A stretch of DNA of 20,070 nt from Clostridiales bacterium UBA4706. Lineage in GTDB: Bacteria; Bacillota; Clostridia; Oscillospirales; Oscillospiraceae. Made by a program: the position numbers and the translations under genes. Positions 6,775-13,920 of this stretch are shown piece after piece (positions within the stretch are counted from its first letter, which is position 1; each line of letters starts with the position of its first letter). The stretch lies in assembly GCA_002404605.1 (NCBI GenBank), contig DHKA01000036.1:18164-38233 (forward strand). Direction: 5' to 3'. The notes under the pieces were generated by a model that saw nothing but the letters and a program-made list of their open reading frames with translations, was not told the origin of the DNA and did not search any database.

Positions 6775-7689
6775 TTATTCCTCGCCGTCGAGATAACGGC
6801 ACGCCGCAAGCGCGGCGTTCGCCCCGTCCGAAACGGCGGTGGTGAGCTGGCGGACGCGCTTGCCACGGCAGTCTCCGGCGGCGAAAACGCCACGGATGGG
6901 TGTCTCTCCGGTCTCCGGCACGGCGGCGTAGCCCTGCGCGGTGAGCGGCACGAGCGCGGCGAAGCGCTCAAGCTCCGGCTGCTGGCCGACGGAGACAAAA
7001 AGGCAGTCCACGCCAAGCTCGGTCTCTTCGCCGGTAACGGTGTTCCGCAGCCGCAGCGCGCGGAGCGCACCGTCCTCCGTGAGGAATCCGGCGATCTCCA
7101 TGGGCGTGAGGACTTTCACATTTTCCCGCGCGAAGAGGCGTTCCTGCTTTTCGGCGTCGCCGCGGAAGATGTCACGCCGGTGGATGAGATACACGGTCTG
7201 ACAAATATCGGAGAGCAGCAGCGCCTCCTGCAGCGCGCTGTCCCCGCCGCCGATAACGGCGGTGACGCCGTTTTTATAAAATCCACCGTCGCACACCGCG
7301 CAGTAGGAGATACCGCGGCCGAGAAGCTCTTCCTCGCCCGGCAGACCAAGATGACGGTGCTTTGCGCCCGTGGCGAGGATCACGGCGCGGCTTTCGTACA
7401 CGCCGTCCTCCGTGCGGACGATGAAATTCTCCCCGGTGCGCTCCACGGACAGGACCTCGCCGACGTCGGTCTCGGCGTCGAGCGCGAGCATCTGCTCCAG
7501 CATCCGCTCGGCAAGCTCCGCGCCGCCGACAGAGGCGACGCCGGGATAGTTCTCCACGCGCGGCGCGTAGGCGATCTGGCCGCCGTAACTCTCGCGTTCG
7601 AGCAGAAGAACGCTCTTTCCGCTGCGGCGGGCATAAATGGCGGCGGTCATTCCCGCCGGGCCGCCTCCGGCAATGATGATGTCGTACAT
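6775..7689 (-). CDS. trxB: Thioredoxin reductase (NADPH-dependent flavoprotein)
   Basis: A 304-residue protein of the length usual for low-molecular-weight TrxB. Motifs in order: FAD-binding GGGPAG (residues 8-13), GGQI, ATG (106-108), the redox pair CAVC followed by D (Cys130, Cys133), the NADPH-binding GGGDSA (147-152) and HRRDIFRGD (160-168), and the C-terminal FAD motif GVFAAGDCR. The pair is CAVC rather than the commoner CATC, a conservative change. I chose ATG 7689 because the usual N-terminus MYDIIIAGGG starts there and AAGGGGA lies 8 bases upstream; a longer ORF start at 7716 has no support. It follows nrdD on the same strand (129-base gap) and probably reduces the redoxin domain fused to NrdD, as TrxB does for NrdH-type redoxins (inference). 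Confidence 0.95.
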   Translation of the reverse strand: MYDIIIAGGGPAGMTAAIYARRSGKSVLLLERESYGGQIAYAPRVENYPGVASVGGAELAERMLEQMLALDAETDVGEVLSVERTGENFIVRTEDGVYESRAVILATGAKHRHLGLPGEEELLGRGISYCAVCDGGFYKNGVTAVIGGGDSALQEALLLSDICQTVYLIHRRDIFRGDAEKQERLFARENVKVLTPMEIAGFLTEDGALRALRLRNTVTGEETELGVDCLFVSVGQQPELERFAALVPLTAQGYAAVPETGETPIRGVFAAGDCRGKRVRQLTTAVSDGANAALAACRYLDGEE

Positions 7690-7721
7690 GGTGATGTTCC
7701 CCTTGTAAAAAATCACGCTGC

Positions 7722-7742
7722 GGGCGGGGCTATGCTCCGCCC
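7722..7742. repeat. Short hairpin in the nrdD-trxB spacer
   Basis: GGGCGGGGC (7722-7730) and GCTCCGCCC (7734-7742) pair around a TAT loop with one G-U on the plus strand. An A/T-rich run lies on both sides (T6 on the minus strand after 9 bases, ATATTTTT on the plus strand). It may be a weak processing or termination site just before trxB. Confidence 0.45.
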
Positions 7743-7759
7743 AATAATATTTTTGTGAT

Positions 7760-7808
7760 ATCGCAAACGAAGCCCGCCGAGGCGGGCTTCGTAGCTAGTG
7801 TTTGCGAT
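7760..7808. repeat. Nested perfect palindrome after nrdD
   Basis: Outer arms ATCGCAAAC (7760-7768) and GTTTGCGAT (7800-7808) enclose an inner stem GAAGCCCGCC/GGCGGGCTTC (7769-7778 and 7781-7790), with a one-sided 9-base bulge (7791-7799). It begins 10 bases after the nrdD stop. The minus-strand RNA has no long U-run after the inner stem, so it could be an attenuator or mRNA-stability element that sets the nrdD to trxB ratio (inference). Confidence 0.6.
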
Positions 7809-7818
7809 CGGCGCTTTC

Positions 7819-10227
7819 TTATTCCGCCTTCTGCGCGGCTTCGGCGAGAAGCTTTTTGATCTCGGCCACACCGTAGTATTTCTCAAAATGCACGCCGTCG
7901 GAGAGCACGAGCGTCGGCGCACCCTTGATGCCGTATTCGCGGCAGAGCTCGGGGTGCTCCTCGGCGGTCAGATTCTCGTAGGTAAATCCGGCCTTGTCGA
8001 GCATTTTTTCCGCCACGCGGCAGTTCGGGCAGGTCGTGCGGGTGAAGAGCTGCGCGGTATGCACCGCGGAAACGGTGCCGACCTCTTCGGGCTGCATGCC
8101 GTGGGCGACGGTGCCGTCGCCGCAGCAGACTTCGTGACGGTGGATGCCGCCGGTGAAGTGGCTGCGGCCGATGTTGTACTCCTTGCGGTCCTTGAACTCC
8201 TGCACCTTGCCGTCGTTCCAGTTCTGCACGGGACGGTAATAGCCGGTGATGCGGCTCCAGACCTCGGTGTCCTTGCCGCACTTGGGGCAGGTGAAGTGCT
8301 CGCCGGTGATGTAGCCGTGGTCGTGGCAGACGGAGTAGGTCGGGCTCATCGTGTAGTACGGCAGCTTGTAGTTCTCGGCGATCTTGCGCACGAGATCGGC
8401 GGCGGCGCGCCAGTCGGGAAGCTTCTCGCCGAGGAAGGCGTGGAACACCGTGCCGGAGGTGTACAGCGTCTGGAGCTCGTCCTGGATGTCCAGCGCGGAG
8501 AAGATGTCCTCCGTGTAGCCCACGGGCAGGTGGGAGCTGTTGGTGTAGTACGGCGTGCCGTTCATGTTGGCGGTGATGATCTCGGGGTAACGCGCGCGGT
8601 CGTGCTTGGCGAGACGGTAGGACGTGCTTTCCGCCGGGGTCGCTTCCAGGTTGTAGAGATCGCCGTACTTTTCCTGGTAATCACTCAGACGCTCGCGCAT
8701 GTGGTTGAGCACGGCCTTTGTGAACTCCTGCGCCTCGGGATCCGTGAGATCCTTGTGCAGCCAGCGGGCGTTGAGACACGCCTCGTTCATGCCGACAAGA
8801 CCGATCGTGGAGAAGTGGTTCTCAAAGGTGCCGAGATAGTACTTCGTGTAGGGGTAGAGCCCGGCGTCGAGGAGCTTGGTGATAACGGTGCGCTTGGTCT
8901 TGAGCGAGCGGGCCGCGATGTCCATCATGCGGTCGAGCCGCTGGTAGAACTCCTCTTCGGTTTTGGAGAGGTAAGCGATGCGCGGCATATTGATCGTCAC
9001 GACACCGACCGAACCGGTGCTCTCGCCGGAGCCAAAGTAGCCGCCGGATTTCTTGCGCAGCTCGCGCAGGTCGAGTCTCAGACGGCAGCACATCGAGCGC
9101 ACGTCGCTCGGCTCCATGTCGGAGTTGATGTAGTTGGAGAAGTACGGCGTGCCGTACTTGGCGGTCATCTCGAAGAGAAGGCGGTTGTTCTCGGTCTCGC
9201 TCCAGTCAAAGTCCTTGGTGATGGAGTAGGTCGGGATCGGGTACTGGAAGCCGCGGCCGTTGGCGTCGCCCTCGGTCATGATCTCGATGAACGCCTTGTT
9301 CACCATGTCCATTTCCTTCTGGCAGTCGCCGTAGGTGAAGTCCTGCTCCTTGCCGCCGACGATCGCGGGCAGATCGCGCAGGTCGGCCGGGACGGTCCAG
9401 TCGAGCGTGATGTTGGAGAAGGGCGCCTGCGTGCCCCAGCGGGACGGCGTGTTCACGCCGAAGATGAATGACTGGATGCACTGCTTGACTTCCTTCTGGT
9501 TGAGACCGTCCACGCGCACGAACGGCGCGAGATACGTATCGAACGAGGAGAACGCCTGCGCGCCTGCCCACTCGTTCTGCATGATGCCGAGGAAGTTGAC
9601 CATCTGGTTGCACAGCGTGCTCAGATGGCTCGCCGGGGTGGAGTTGATCTTGCCCGGAATGCCGAGACCCTGCTGGATGAGCTGCTTGAGACTCCAGCCG
9701 GCGCAGTAGCCGGTGAGCATGCTCAGATCGTGCAGATGCAGATCGCCGTTGCGGTGGGCGTTGGCGATCTCCTCGTCGTACACCTCGCTCAGCCAGTAGT
9801 TCGCGGTGATCGCGCCGGAGTTCGAGAGGATGAGACCGCCGACGGAGTAGGTGACGGTGGAGTTTTCCTTCACGCGCCAGTCGTTGATCTTGAGATAGTT
9901 ATCGACGGTCTTCTTGTAGTCGAGCACCGTGTCGCTCACGGCGCGGAGATTCTCGTGCTGCTTGCGGTAGAGAATGTACGCCTTGGCGACGTTCTCGTAG
10001 CCGCCGCGGGAGAGGACACTCTCGACGCTGTCCTGGATATCCTCAATGTGGATGAGTTCGTCCTTGATCTTCGGCTGGAAATCCGCCGTGACCATAACGG
10101 CCAGGAAATCAATGACGCTCTGGTTATAATTGGTTTCGGTGGCGTCGAACGCCTTCTTCATCGCGTTGGCGATCTTGCTGATCTCAAAGTCAACGATCCT
10201 GCCGTCGCGCTTCACAACCCGGTACAT
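7819..10227 (-). CDS. nrdD: Anaerobic (class III) ribonucleoside-triphosphate reductase with fused C-terminal redoxin domain
   Basis: An 802-residue protein. Residues about 1-90 form an ATP-cone (VVKRDGRIVDF at 4-14), the dATP/ATP overall activity switch. The glycyl-radical barrel follows, with HLHDLS (164-169), GYCAGW (Cys175) and MCCRLRLDL (Cys380/381), positions where class III enzymes keep active-site cysteines. A Cys/His cluster (C634-H-D-H637, C647-P-K-C650) looks like the structural zinc site. The glycyl radical loop is RITGYYRPVQNW, with Gly662. Residues about 727-802 add a thioredoxin-fold domain of Grx/NrdH type: LFTRTTCPNC (Cys733, Cys736) and the cis-Pro motif GAPT. The plain enzyme ends near residue 690-710, so this is a real extension. 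It suggests a thiol-dependent (NrdD2-like) rather than formate-dependent enzyme. GGAGG lies 6 bases before the ATG. NrdG is upstream and TrxB downstream. Confidence 0.96.
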   Translation of the reverse strand: MYRVVKRDGRIVDFEISKIANAMKKAFDATETNYNQSVIDFLAVMVTADFQPKIKDELIHIEDIQDSVESVLSRGGYENVAKAYILYRKQHENLRAVSDTVLDYKKTVDNYLKINDWRVKENSTVTYSVGGLILSNSGAITANYWLSEVYDEEIANAHRNGDLHLHDLSMLTGYCAGWSLKQLIQQGLGIPGKINSTPASHLSTLCNQMVNFLGIMQNEWAGAQAFSSFDTYLAPFVRVDGLNQKEVKQCIQSFIFGVNTPSRWGTQAPFSNITLDWTVPADLRDLPAIVGGKEQDFTYGDCQKEMDMVNKAFIEIMTEGDANGRGFQYPIPTYSITKDFDWSETENNRLLFEMTAKYGTPYFSNYINSDMEPSDVRSMCCRLRLDLRELRKKSGGYFGSGESTGSVGVVTINMPRIAYLSKTEEEFYQRLDRMMDIAARSLKTKRTVITKLLDAGLYPYTKYYLGTFENHFSTIGLVGMNEACLNARWLHKDLTDPEAQEFTKAVLNHMRERLSDYQEKYGDLYNLEATPAESTSYRLAKHDRARYPEIITANMNGTPYYTNSSHLPVGYTEDIFSALDIQDELQTLYTSGTVFHAFLGEKLPDWRAAADLVRKIAENYKLPYYTMSPTYSVCHDHGYITGEHFTCPKCGKDTEVWSRITGYYRPVQNWNDGKVQEFKDRKEYNIGRSHFTGGIHRHEVCCGDGTVAHGMQPEEVGTVSAVHTAQLFTRTTCPNCRVAEKMLDKAGFTYENLTAEEHPELCREYGIKGAPTLVLSDGVHFEKYYGVAEIKKLLAEAAQKAE

Positions 10228-10301
10228 AGCTTGCCTCCATATATTTCTATATTTTTTTCCATAATAAGGCGCGCCGCATTTCCTGTCCAGCGCGCTCCAT
10301 T

Positions 10302-10330
10302 ATAATATCATTGGGGCATAACGGTGTCAA
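10302..10330 (-). promoter_or_regulatory. Sigma-A promoter of nrdD
   Basis: On the minus strand there is TTGACA (10325-10330), 17 bases, then TATTAT (10302-10307); an alternative -10, TATAAT (10299-10304), gives a 20-base spacer. The -35 is part of the proximal NrdR box. The predicted leader is about 70 bases and contains a GCGCGC/GCGCGC stem (10269-10274 and 10290-10295). Confidence 0.85.
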
Positions 10331-10340
10331 TATATAGTGT
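10325..10340 (-). promoter_or_regulatory. Proximal NrdR box at the nrdD promoter
   Basis: ACACTATATATTGACA on the minus strand matches the first 13 positions of the NrdR-box consensus as I recall it (acaCwAtATaTwGtgt). It overlaps the -35 hexamer completely, so bound NrdR would block RNA polymerase. Confidence 0.8.
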
Positions 10341-10366
10341 ATGATTTTTATTATTTGTTTCTTTTA

Positions 10367-10382
10367 CCACAAAATATAGTGC
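10367..10382 (-). promoter_or_regulatory. Distal NrdR box at the nrdD promoter
   Basis: GCACTATATTTTGTGG on the minus strand fits the NrdR-box core. It lies exactly 42 bp from the proximal box, four helical turns, the phased tandem arrangement typical of NrdR operators. It shares bases with the foot and T-tract of the nrdG terminator. Confidence 0.78.
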
Positions 10383-10413
10383 CGCCGCCCCAAAAACGGC
10401 GGGGCGGCGGCAC
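10379..10413 (-). terminator. Rho-independent terminator of nrdG
   Basis: GTGCCGCCGCCCC (10379-10391) and GGGGCGGCGGCAC (10401-10413) form a perfect 13-pair GC stem around a 9-base loop. The minus-strand RNA continues TATATTTTG. It separates nrdG from nrdD, so the two genes are transcribed separately. Confidence 0.85.
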
Positions 10414-10430
10414 ATATTGCGGAGCGGAGA

Positions 10431-11126
10431 TCAGTCCATGCCTCGGATCTCGGTGTTCGGAATGGCGGGCAGCAGTATCTCCCGGAACGATTCCATTTCC
10501 TCGCGCGTGAAGGCGGCGCAGCCGCCGGAGATCACGTCGCCGGAATCCTTGAATGCCTGAAGGAAATATTTTTCGTTCCCGGGCAGCCACGCGGCGATAT
10601 CGGCAAAATCCTCCGCCGAATGCAGGCCGCGCACGACCGTCGTGCGGAATTCAAAATCGGTATCGCCGTCCATGAGCATCCGGGCGCATTCCTCCACGGC
10701 GGTCATGCCGGGGCGCAGTGTGCCGGTGACGGCGGAATAATTCTCCCGCCCGGCCTTGATGTCCATGGCGACATAGTCGGCGAGCTTTTCCTCGAGGATC
10801 GCGCGGAGCGTGGCGGGGTTCGTGCCGTTCGTATCGAGCTTCACGGCAAAGCCGAGAGCTTTGATCTTCCGCAGAAACTCCGGCAGATCGCGTTGCAGCG
10901 TCGGCTCGCCGCCGGTGACGGCAACGCCGTCGAGCAAACCCTTCCGGTGGGCAAGGAACGAGAAAAATTCCTCTTCCGGGATCACCGGCTGGCTCTCGGG
11001 CTCAAGCACGAGCGAGGCGTTATGGCAGAAGGGGCAGCGCCACGGGCAGTGCGCGGTGAACACCGTGCAGGCGGTATGACCCGGATAGTCGAGCAGCGTC
11101 AGCTTTTGCAGACCGTGAATGAGCAT
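10431..11126 (-). CDS. nrdG: Anaerobic ribonucleotide reductase-activating radical SAM protein (NrdG2-like)
   Basis: A 231-residue protein with the radical-SAM cluster motif CPWRCPFC (Cys27, Cys31, Cys34), preceded by LTLLDYPG, a block usual in NrdG-type activases, and followed by VTGGEPTLQ for SAM binding. It cleaves SAM to make the 5'-deoxyadenosyl radical that abstracts hydrogen from the NrdD glycine. It is longer than the roughly 155-residue E. coli NrdG and fits the longer NrdG2 type that accompanies NrdD2-like reductases (family knowledge). I chose ATG 11126 because AAGGAGGG lies 7 bases upstream and the protein then starts MLIHGLQKLTL; the longer frame from 11267 crosses the divergent promoter region. 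It has its own promoter and terminator. Confidence 0.93.
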   Translation of the reverse strand: MLIHGLQKLTLLDYPGHTACTVFTAHCPWRCPFCHNASLVLEPESQPVIPEEEFFSFLAHRKGLLDGVAVTGGEPTLQRDLPEFLRKIKALGFAVKLDTNGTNPATLRAILEEKLADYVAMDIKAGRENYSAVTGTLRPGMTAVEECARMLMDGDTDFEFRTTVVRGLHSAEDFADIAAWLPGNEKYFLQAFKDSGDVISGGCAAFTREEMESFREILLPAIPNTEIRGMD

Positions 11127-11150
11127 ATCTTGCCCTCCTTTTGCCGAACG

Positions 11151-11166
11151 ATACAATATCATGTAT
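11151..11166. promoter_or_regulatory. Weak NrdR-like box over the nrdG -10
   Basis: ATACAATATCATGTAT has ATACA/TGTAT inverted arms and agrees with the recalled NrdR-box consensus at 12 of 16 positions in either orientation. It covers the nrdG -10 (11153-11158). It is a single, imperfect site, so this is a candidate only. Confidence 0.35.
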
Positions 11167-11181
11167 GAGCCCGGATTGCAA
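11153..11181 (-). promoter_or_regulatory. Promoter of nrdG
   Basis: On the minus strand there is TTGCAA (11176-11181), 17 bases, then TATTGT (11153-11158), 26 bases before the nrdG ATG. The leader would be short and consists mainly of the ribosome site. Confidence 0.6.
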
Positions 11182-11217
11182 TTGGCAAATACGGCGAAAA
11201 AACGCGCCGCGCCGCGC

Positions 11218-11246
11218 TTGACAGAAAGCGCGCATCTTTCTATACT
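11218..11246 (+). promoter_or_regulatory. Strong sigma-A promoter of the THEP1/PIG-L operon
   Basis: TTGACA (11218-11223), a 17-base spacer and TATACT (11241-11246), about 35 bases before the ATG at 11282. It is divergent from the nrdG promoter; the two -35 hexamers are 36 bases apart. Confidence 0.85.
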
Positions 11247-11281
11247 CAAAGAGAACAAAACGGGCAAAATGGAGAAGAATT

Positions 11282-11821
11282 ATGAGCGCATTTTTTTTGA
11301 CCGGCGTGGTCCAGACCGGTAAAAGCACGGCCATCCGCCGCTTTTTCTGTGCAAATTCTGCGCTTCGGCAGGGGGGCTTTCTCACGGTGAGCATTCCGAC
11401 GGGGGCCGGATTTGACGTTTTTATCGTCCCGCCCGTGTGGACGCCGGATGATCTCACGCCGGACGCCCTCGTTGGGCGGCGCGGCGGCGTTTACGAAAAG
11501 CACCCGGAGCATTTCGACGGCCGCGGCTGCGCGCTGCTCGCGGAGCGGGAATGCGATGTTATCCTCATGGACGAGCTCGGGCGCATGGAGCTGGACGCGC
11601 ATGCTTTCCGCGCCGCGGTGCTCGCAGCGATAAATTCCGGCACGCCGGTGCTCGGTGTCATCAAGCCGGAGCATAACGAATTTCTGGACGCGGTGCGCGC
11701 GCAGACCGGTGTGGAGCTTTTCTCGCTTACAGTAGAAAACCGCGAGGAAGCACCCGCGGCGATTGCGGCATGGTATGCGCGTGCTGCGGCGGAAAACCGG
11801 CCCTTGCGGCGGGAGGAATGA
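11282..11821 (+). CDS. THEP1-type P-loop nucleoside triphosphatase
   Basis: A 179-residue protein with Walker A GVVQTGKST (residues 8-16) at the extreme N-terminus and Walker B VILMDELGRME (93-103). The DE(L/I)GxME form and the overall size are those of the THEP1 family, soluble NTPases that hydrolyse several nucleoside triphosphates and whose cellular role is unsettled. The segment between the motifs (residues about 20-90) is where THEP1 proteins carry their variable region. GGAGAAG lies shortly before the ATG, behind a near-consensus promoter. The gene overlaps the next one by ATGA (11818-11821), so synthesis of the two proteins is coupled. What the NTPase does for a membrane deacetylase is not evident. 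Confidence 0.8.
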   Translation: MSAFFLTGVVQTGKSTAIRRFFCANSALRQGGFLTVSIPTGAGFDVFIVPPVWTPDDLTPDALVGRRGGVYEKHPEHFDGRGCALLAERECDVILMDELGRMELDAHAFRAAVLAAINSGTPVLGVIKPEHNEFLDAVRAQTGVELFSLTVENREEAPAAIAAWYARAAAENRPLRREE

Positions 11822-13731
11822 GCTTGGAGAAAAAAGCTCGCCGGGAGACCGTTTGCCGGATCGCGCAGAGCGCCTTTCTCGCCGCGGAGATCACGGCGAT
11901 TGCCGATGTCCTGCTTGCTGCGGCGAAGCACCCACTGCCGTGCGCGGCATTCTGGGGGCTGTTCGTCGTCACTGCGGCGCTGCTCTCGCTCTGGCGCGGC
12001 TTTCCGCGAAAGGCGCGGCGCATTACGGCGCTCTCGATCGCGGGGGCGGCGGCGCTCACGGCGCTCGCGTTCTTCGCCGCGTGGCGCGCCGCCGTGCCGA
12101 AAACGGCGTATGAAGCGCCGGAAACGGAGCCGAAAGCGATCTTTTCCGAGAAGCGCGTGCTCGCCGTCGTGCCGCACGCGGACGACGATCTCAATCTTTT
12201 GAGCGGTGTTTTCGAGGAATTTACCGGCGCGGGGAGTGAGGTTTACGTCGTTTTCGTCTCGTCCGGCGACGCCTCGGCGCTCGCCGAAACGCGGGTATAT
12301 GAAGCGATCCGCGCGCTCTCATACTTCGGTGTCCCGGAGGAAAACATCATCTTCCTCGGCTACGGCGACAATGTCCCGCCCGGCGAAGCGCACATCTATA
12401 ATGCTGCGCCGGACGCCGTCACGCCATCGGCGGGCGGGAGAACGGAAACTTACGCCGCGGCGGGCCACGGCGCGTACCGCGAGGGAACGGCGTATACGCG
12501 CGAAAACCTGCTCGGTGATCTTCGCACCGTGATCGAGGAGCTCCGCGCCGACATCCTGTTCTGCACCGACTATGACGGTCACATTGACCACCGCGCGGTG
12601 TCGATGTTCTTTGATGAAGCGCTCGGCGAGATCCTTGCTGCGGAGCCGGAGTATGATCCGCTCGTCCTCAAGGGCTTTGCTTACTCGACGGCGTTCAACG
12701 CCCCGGCGGATTTCTATGCGAATGTCAATTTGCTCTCGACAGTGAATCCCGGCGGCGAGCGCATGGAAAACGGCGTGTATCTCTGGAATGACCGCGTGCG
12801 CCTGCCGGTGGCGGCGGACGGCCTTTCACGCTCGCTTATAGGCTGCCGGAGCTTTGCCTCGGCGCTCGAATACGACAGCCAGTCGCTTTGGCGTTTTGCG
12901 CCGCGCATCATCAACGGCGACAAGGTGTTCTGGCAGCGCTGCACGGGCTCCGTTTTGTACGGCGCGGCGGTGCGCGTCTCGTCCGGCGACGGCGCGGAGC
13001 TCAACGACTTCCGCCTGCTCCACTCGGCCGATCTCGCGGCGGATGAGCCGCCGTACAGCGCCGTGTGGGTGCCGGAGAGCGGCGATACCGCGCGCGAGGC
13101 GGAATTCACGTTTCCCGCAGCGGATGTGACGGAAGTACGACTTTATGATAACCCTTCGCCGGAGGATAACGTCCTTGCCGCCGAGATCGTGTTTCCGAGC
13201 GGGAACCGGTACGCCGTCGGCGCGCTCGATCCCGCCGGTACGCCGGTGACGGTGAACGAGCCGAACTGCGAGGGCTTCACCGTCCGGCTGCTGGAGACGG
13301 AGGGCGGCCGCGCGGGGCTCACGGAAGTCGAGGCTTATTCCGGCGCGCACGACGCGCTGCCTGGCTTTGTAAAGCTCGCGGACGCGGACGGGAATTTCGT
13401 CTACGACTACCGGCTCGCCCGCGAGGAAACGGAGGCGGTGTTCTCGCTCTATGCGCTGAACGCGCCGGGCAGTATCGTTGACTATACCGTGACGTGCGAG
13501 GGCGAGGGCTGCGCCGCGGCGGTCCGGGACGGCGCGCTTTATGTGACCTGCCCGCGCGGCAGGAGCTGCACCGTTACGGTGACGGATGAGACGGGAACGC
13601 TCACGGACAGCGTGTATATCGCGCACGAGACCGCCGCCATCCGTCTGGTCCGGGGGCTTCATAGCTTCACGGACGGCGCGCGTGAAACGAACCTCTACGC
13701 TCTCGCCGCATATATTTGGAATATCCTATAA
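11818..13731 (+). CDS. Membrane-anchored PIG-L/LmbE-type deacetylase with C-terminal beta domains
   Basis: A 637-residue protein. Three hydrophobic segments (about residues 15-35, 42-60 and 70-90) would place the rest outside the cell. The PIG-L domain starts at about 113: the zinc motif PHADDD (119-124: His120, Asp122 or Asp123), FVSSGD (146-151) in the usual TNGD position, and HIDH (255-258) supplying the third ligand. Relatives remove the acetyl group from GlcNAc in glycolipids, mycothiol-type precursors or wall polymers. Residues about 425-508 resemble a discoidin/F5-8-type carbohydrate-binding fold (VRLYDNP..GFTVRLLET..LTEVEAYS), and 512-605 an Ig-like fold. The start is uncertain: ATG 11818 overlaps the previous stop but is only 1 base from GGGAGG (11811-11816); TTG 11824, 7 bases away, is better placed. 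Confidence 0.82.
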   Translation: MSLEKKARRETVCRIAQSAFLAAEITAIADVLLAAAKHPLPCAAFWGLFVVTAALLSLWRGFPRKARRITALSIAGAAALTALAFFAAWRAAVPKTAYEAPETEPKAIFSEKRVLAVVPHADDDLNLLSGVFEEFTGAGSEVYVVFVSSGDASALAETRVYEAIRALSYFGVPEENIIFLGYGDNVPPGEAHIYNAAPDAVTPSAGGRTETYAAAGHGAYREGTAYTRENLLGDLRTVIEELRADILFCTDYDGHIDHRAVSMFFDEALGEILAAEPEYDPLVLKGFAYSTAFNAPADFYANVNLLSTVNPGGERMENGVYLWNDRVRLPVAADGLSRSLIGCRSFASALEYDSQSLWRFAPRIINGDKVFWQRCTGSVLYGAAVRVSSGDGAELNDFRLLHSADLAADEPPYSAVWVPESGDTAREAEFTFPAADVTEVRLYDNPSPEDNVLAAEIVFPSGNRYAVGALDPAGTPVTVNEPNCEGFTVRLLETEGGRAGLTEVEAYSGAHDALPGFVKLADADGNFVYDYRLAREETEAVFSLYALNAPGSIVDYTVTCEGEGCAAAVRDGALYVTCPRGRSCTVTVTDETGTLTDSVYIAHETAAIRLVRGLHSFTDGARETNLYALAAYIWNIL

Positions 13732-13738
13732 TGAAGAA

Positions 13739-13766
13739 CTCCCGGCGGACGAAAGTCCGCCGGGAG
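13739..13766 (+). terminator. Hairpin terminator after the PIG-L gene
   Basis: CTCCCGGCGGAC (13739-13750), a GAAA loop and GTCCGCCGGGAG (13755-13766) form a perfect 12-pair stem 7 bases after the stop. The following tract (ATTTCAT) is only moderately T-rich. Confidence 0.7.
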
Positions 13767-13827
13767 ATTTCATACTGTCAAAAAGCCTCGCAGAGTTTGC
13801 GCCCGCAGGAGCAAATAAAGTTTAAAA

Positions 13828-13862
13828 TATTTTTGCCGGCGGCGTGTACGTCGGCAAAAATA
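13828..13862. repeat. Inverted repeat with A/T outer arms
   Basis: TATTTTTGCCG (13828-13838) and CGGCAAAAATA (13852-13862) are perfect 11-base arms around 13 bases. The T5/A5 tracts are inside the stem, so it resembles a terminator on either strand, though the nearest plus-strand gene already has a hairpin 60 bases earlier. Confidence 0.55.
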
Positions 13863-13868
13863 CTTCTC

Positions 13869-13911
13869 GGCTCGCAAACGTGCGAGCGAAGCGAGTGCGC
13901 TGCGGCGAGCC
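13869..13911. repeat. Imperfect GC-rich palindrome
   Basis: GGCTCGC (13869-13875) and GCGAGCC (13905-13911) flank a segment of iterated GCGAG/GCGAA words. Its role is unknown; it could be part of a dispersed intergenic repeat. Confidence 0.4.
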
Positions 13912-13920
13912 GCTATCCCC

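Noticed and set aside
6765..6778. CCCG/CGGG mini-hairpin at the trxB stop as a terminator
   Set aside because: Only a 4-pair stem overlapping the stop region, with no adjacent U-run on the minus strand.
7798..9471. 557-codon plus-strand frame opposite nrdD
   Set aside because: Antisense of a gene with unambiguous class III reductase motifs; no family match seen.
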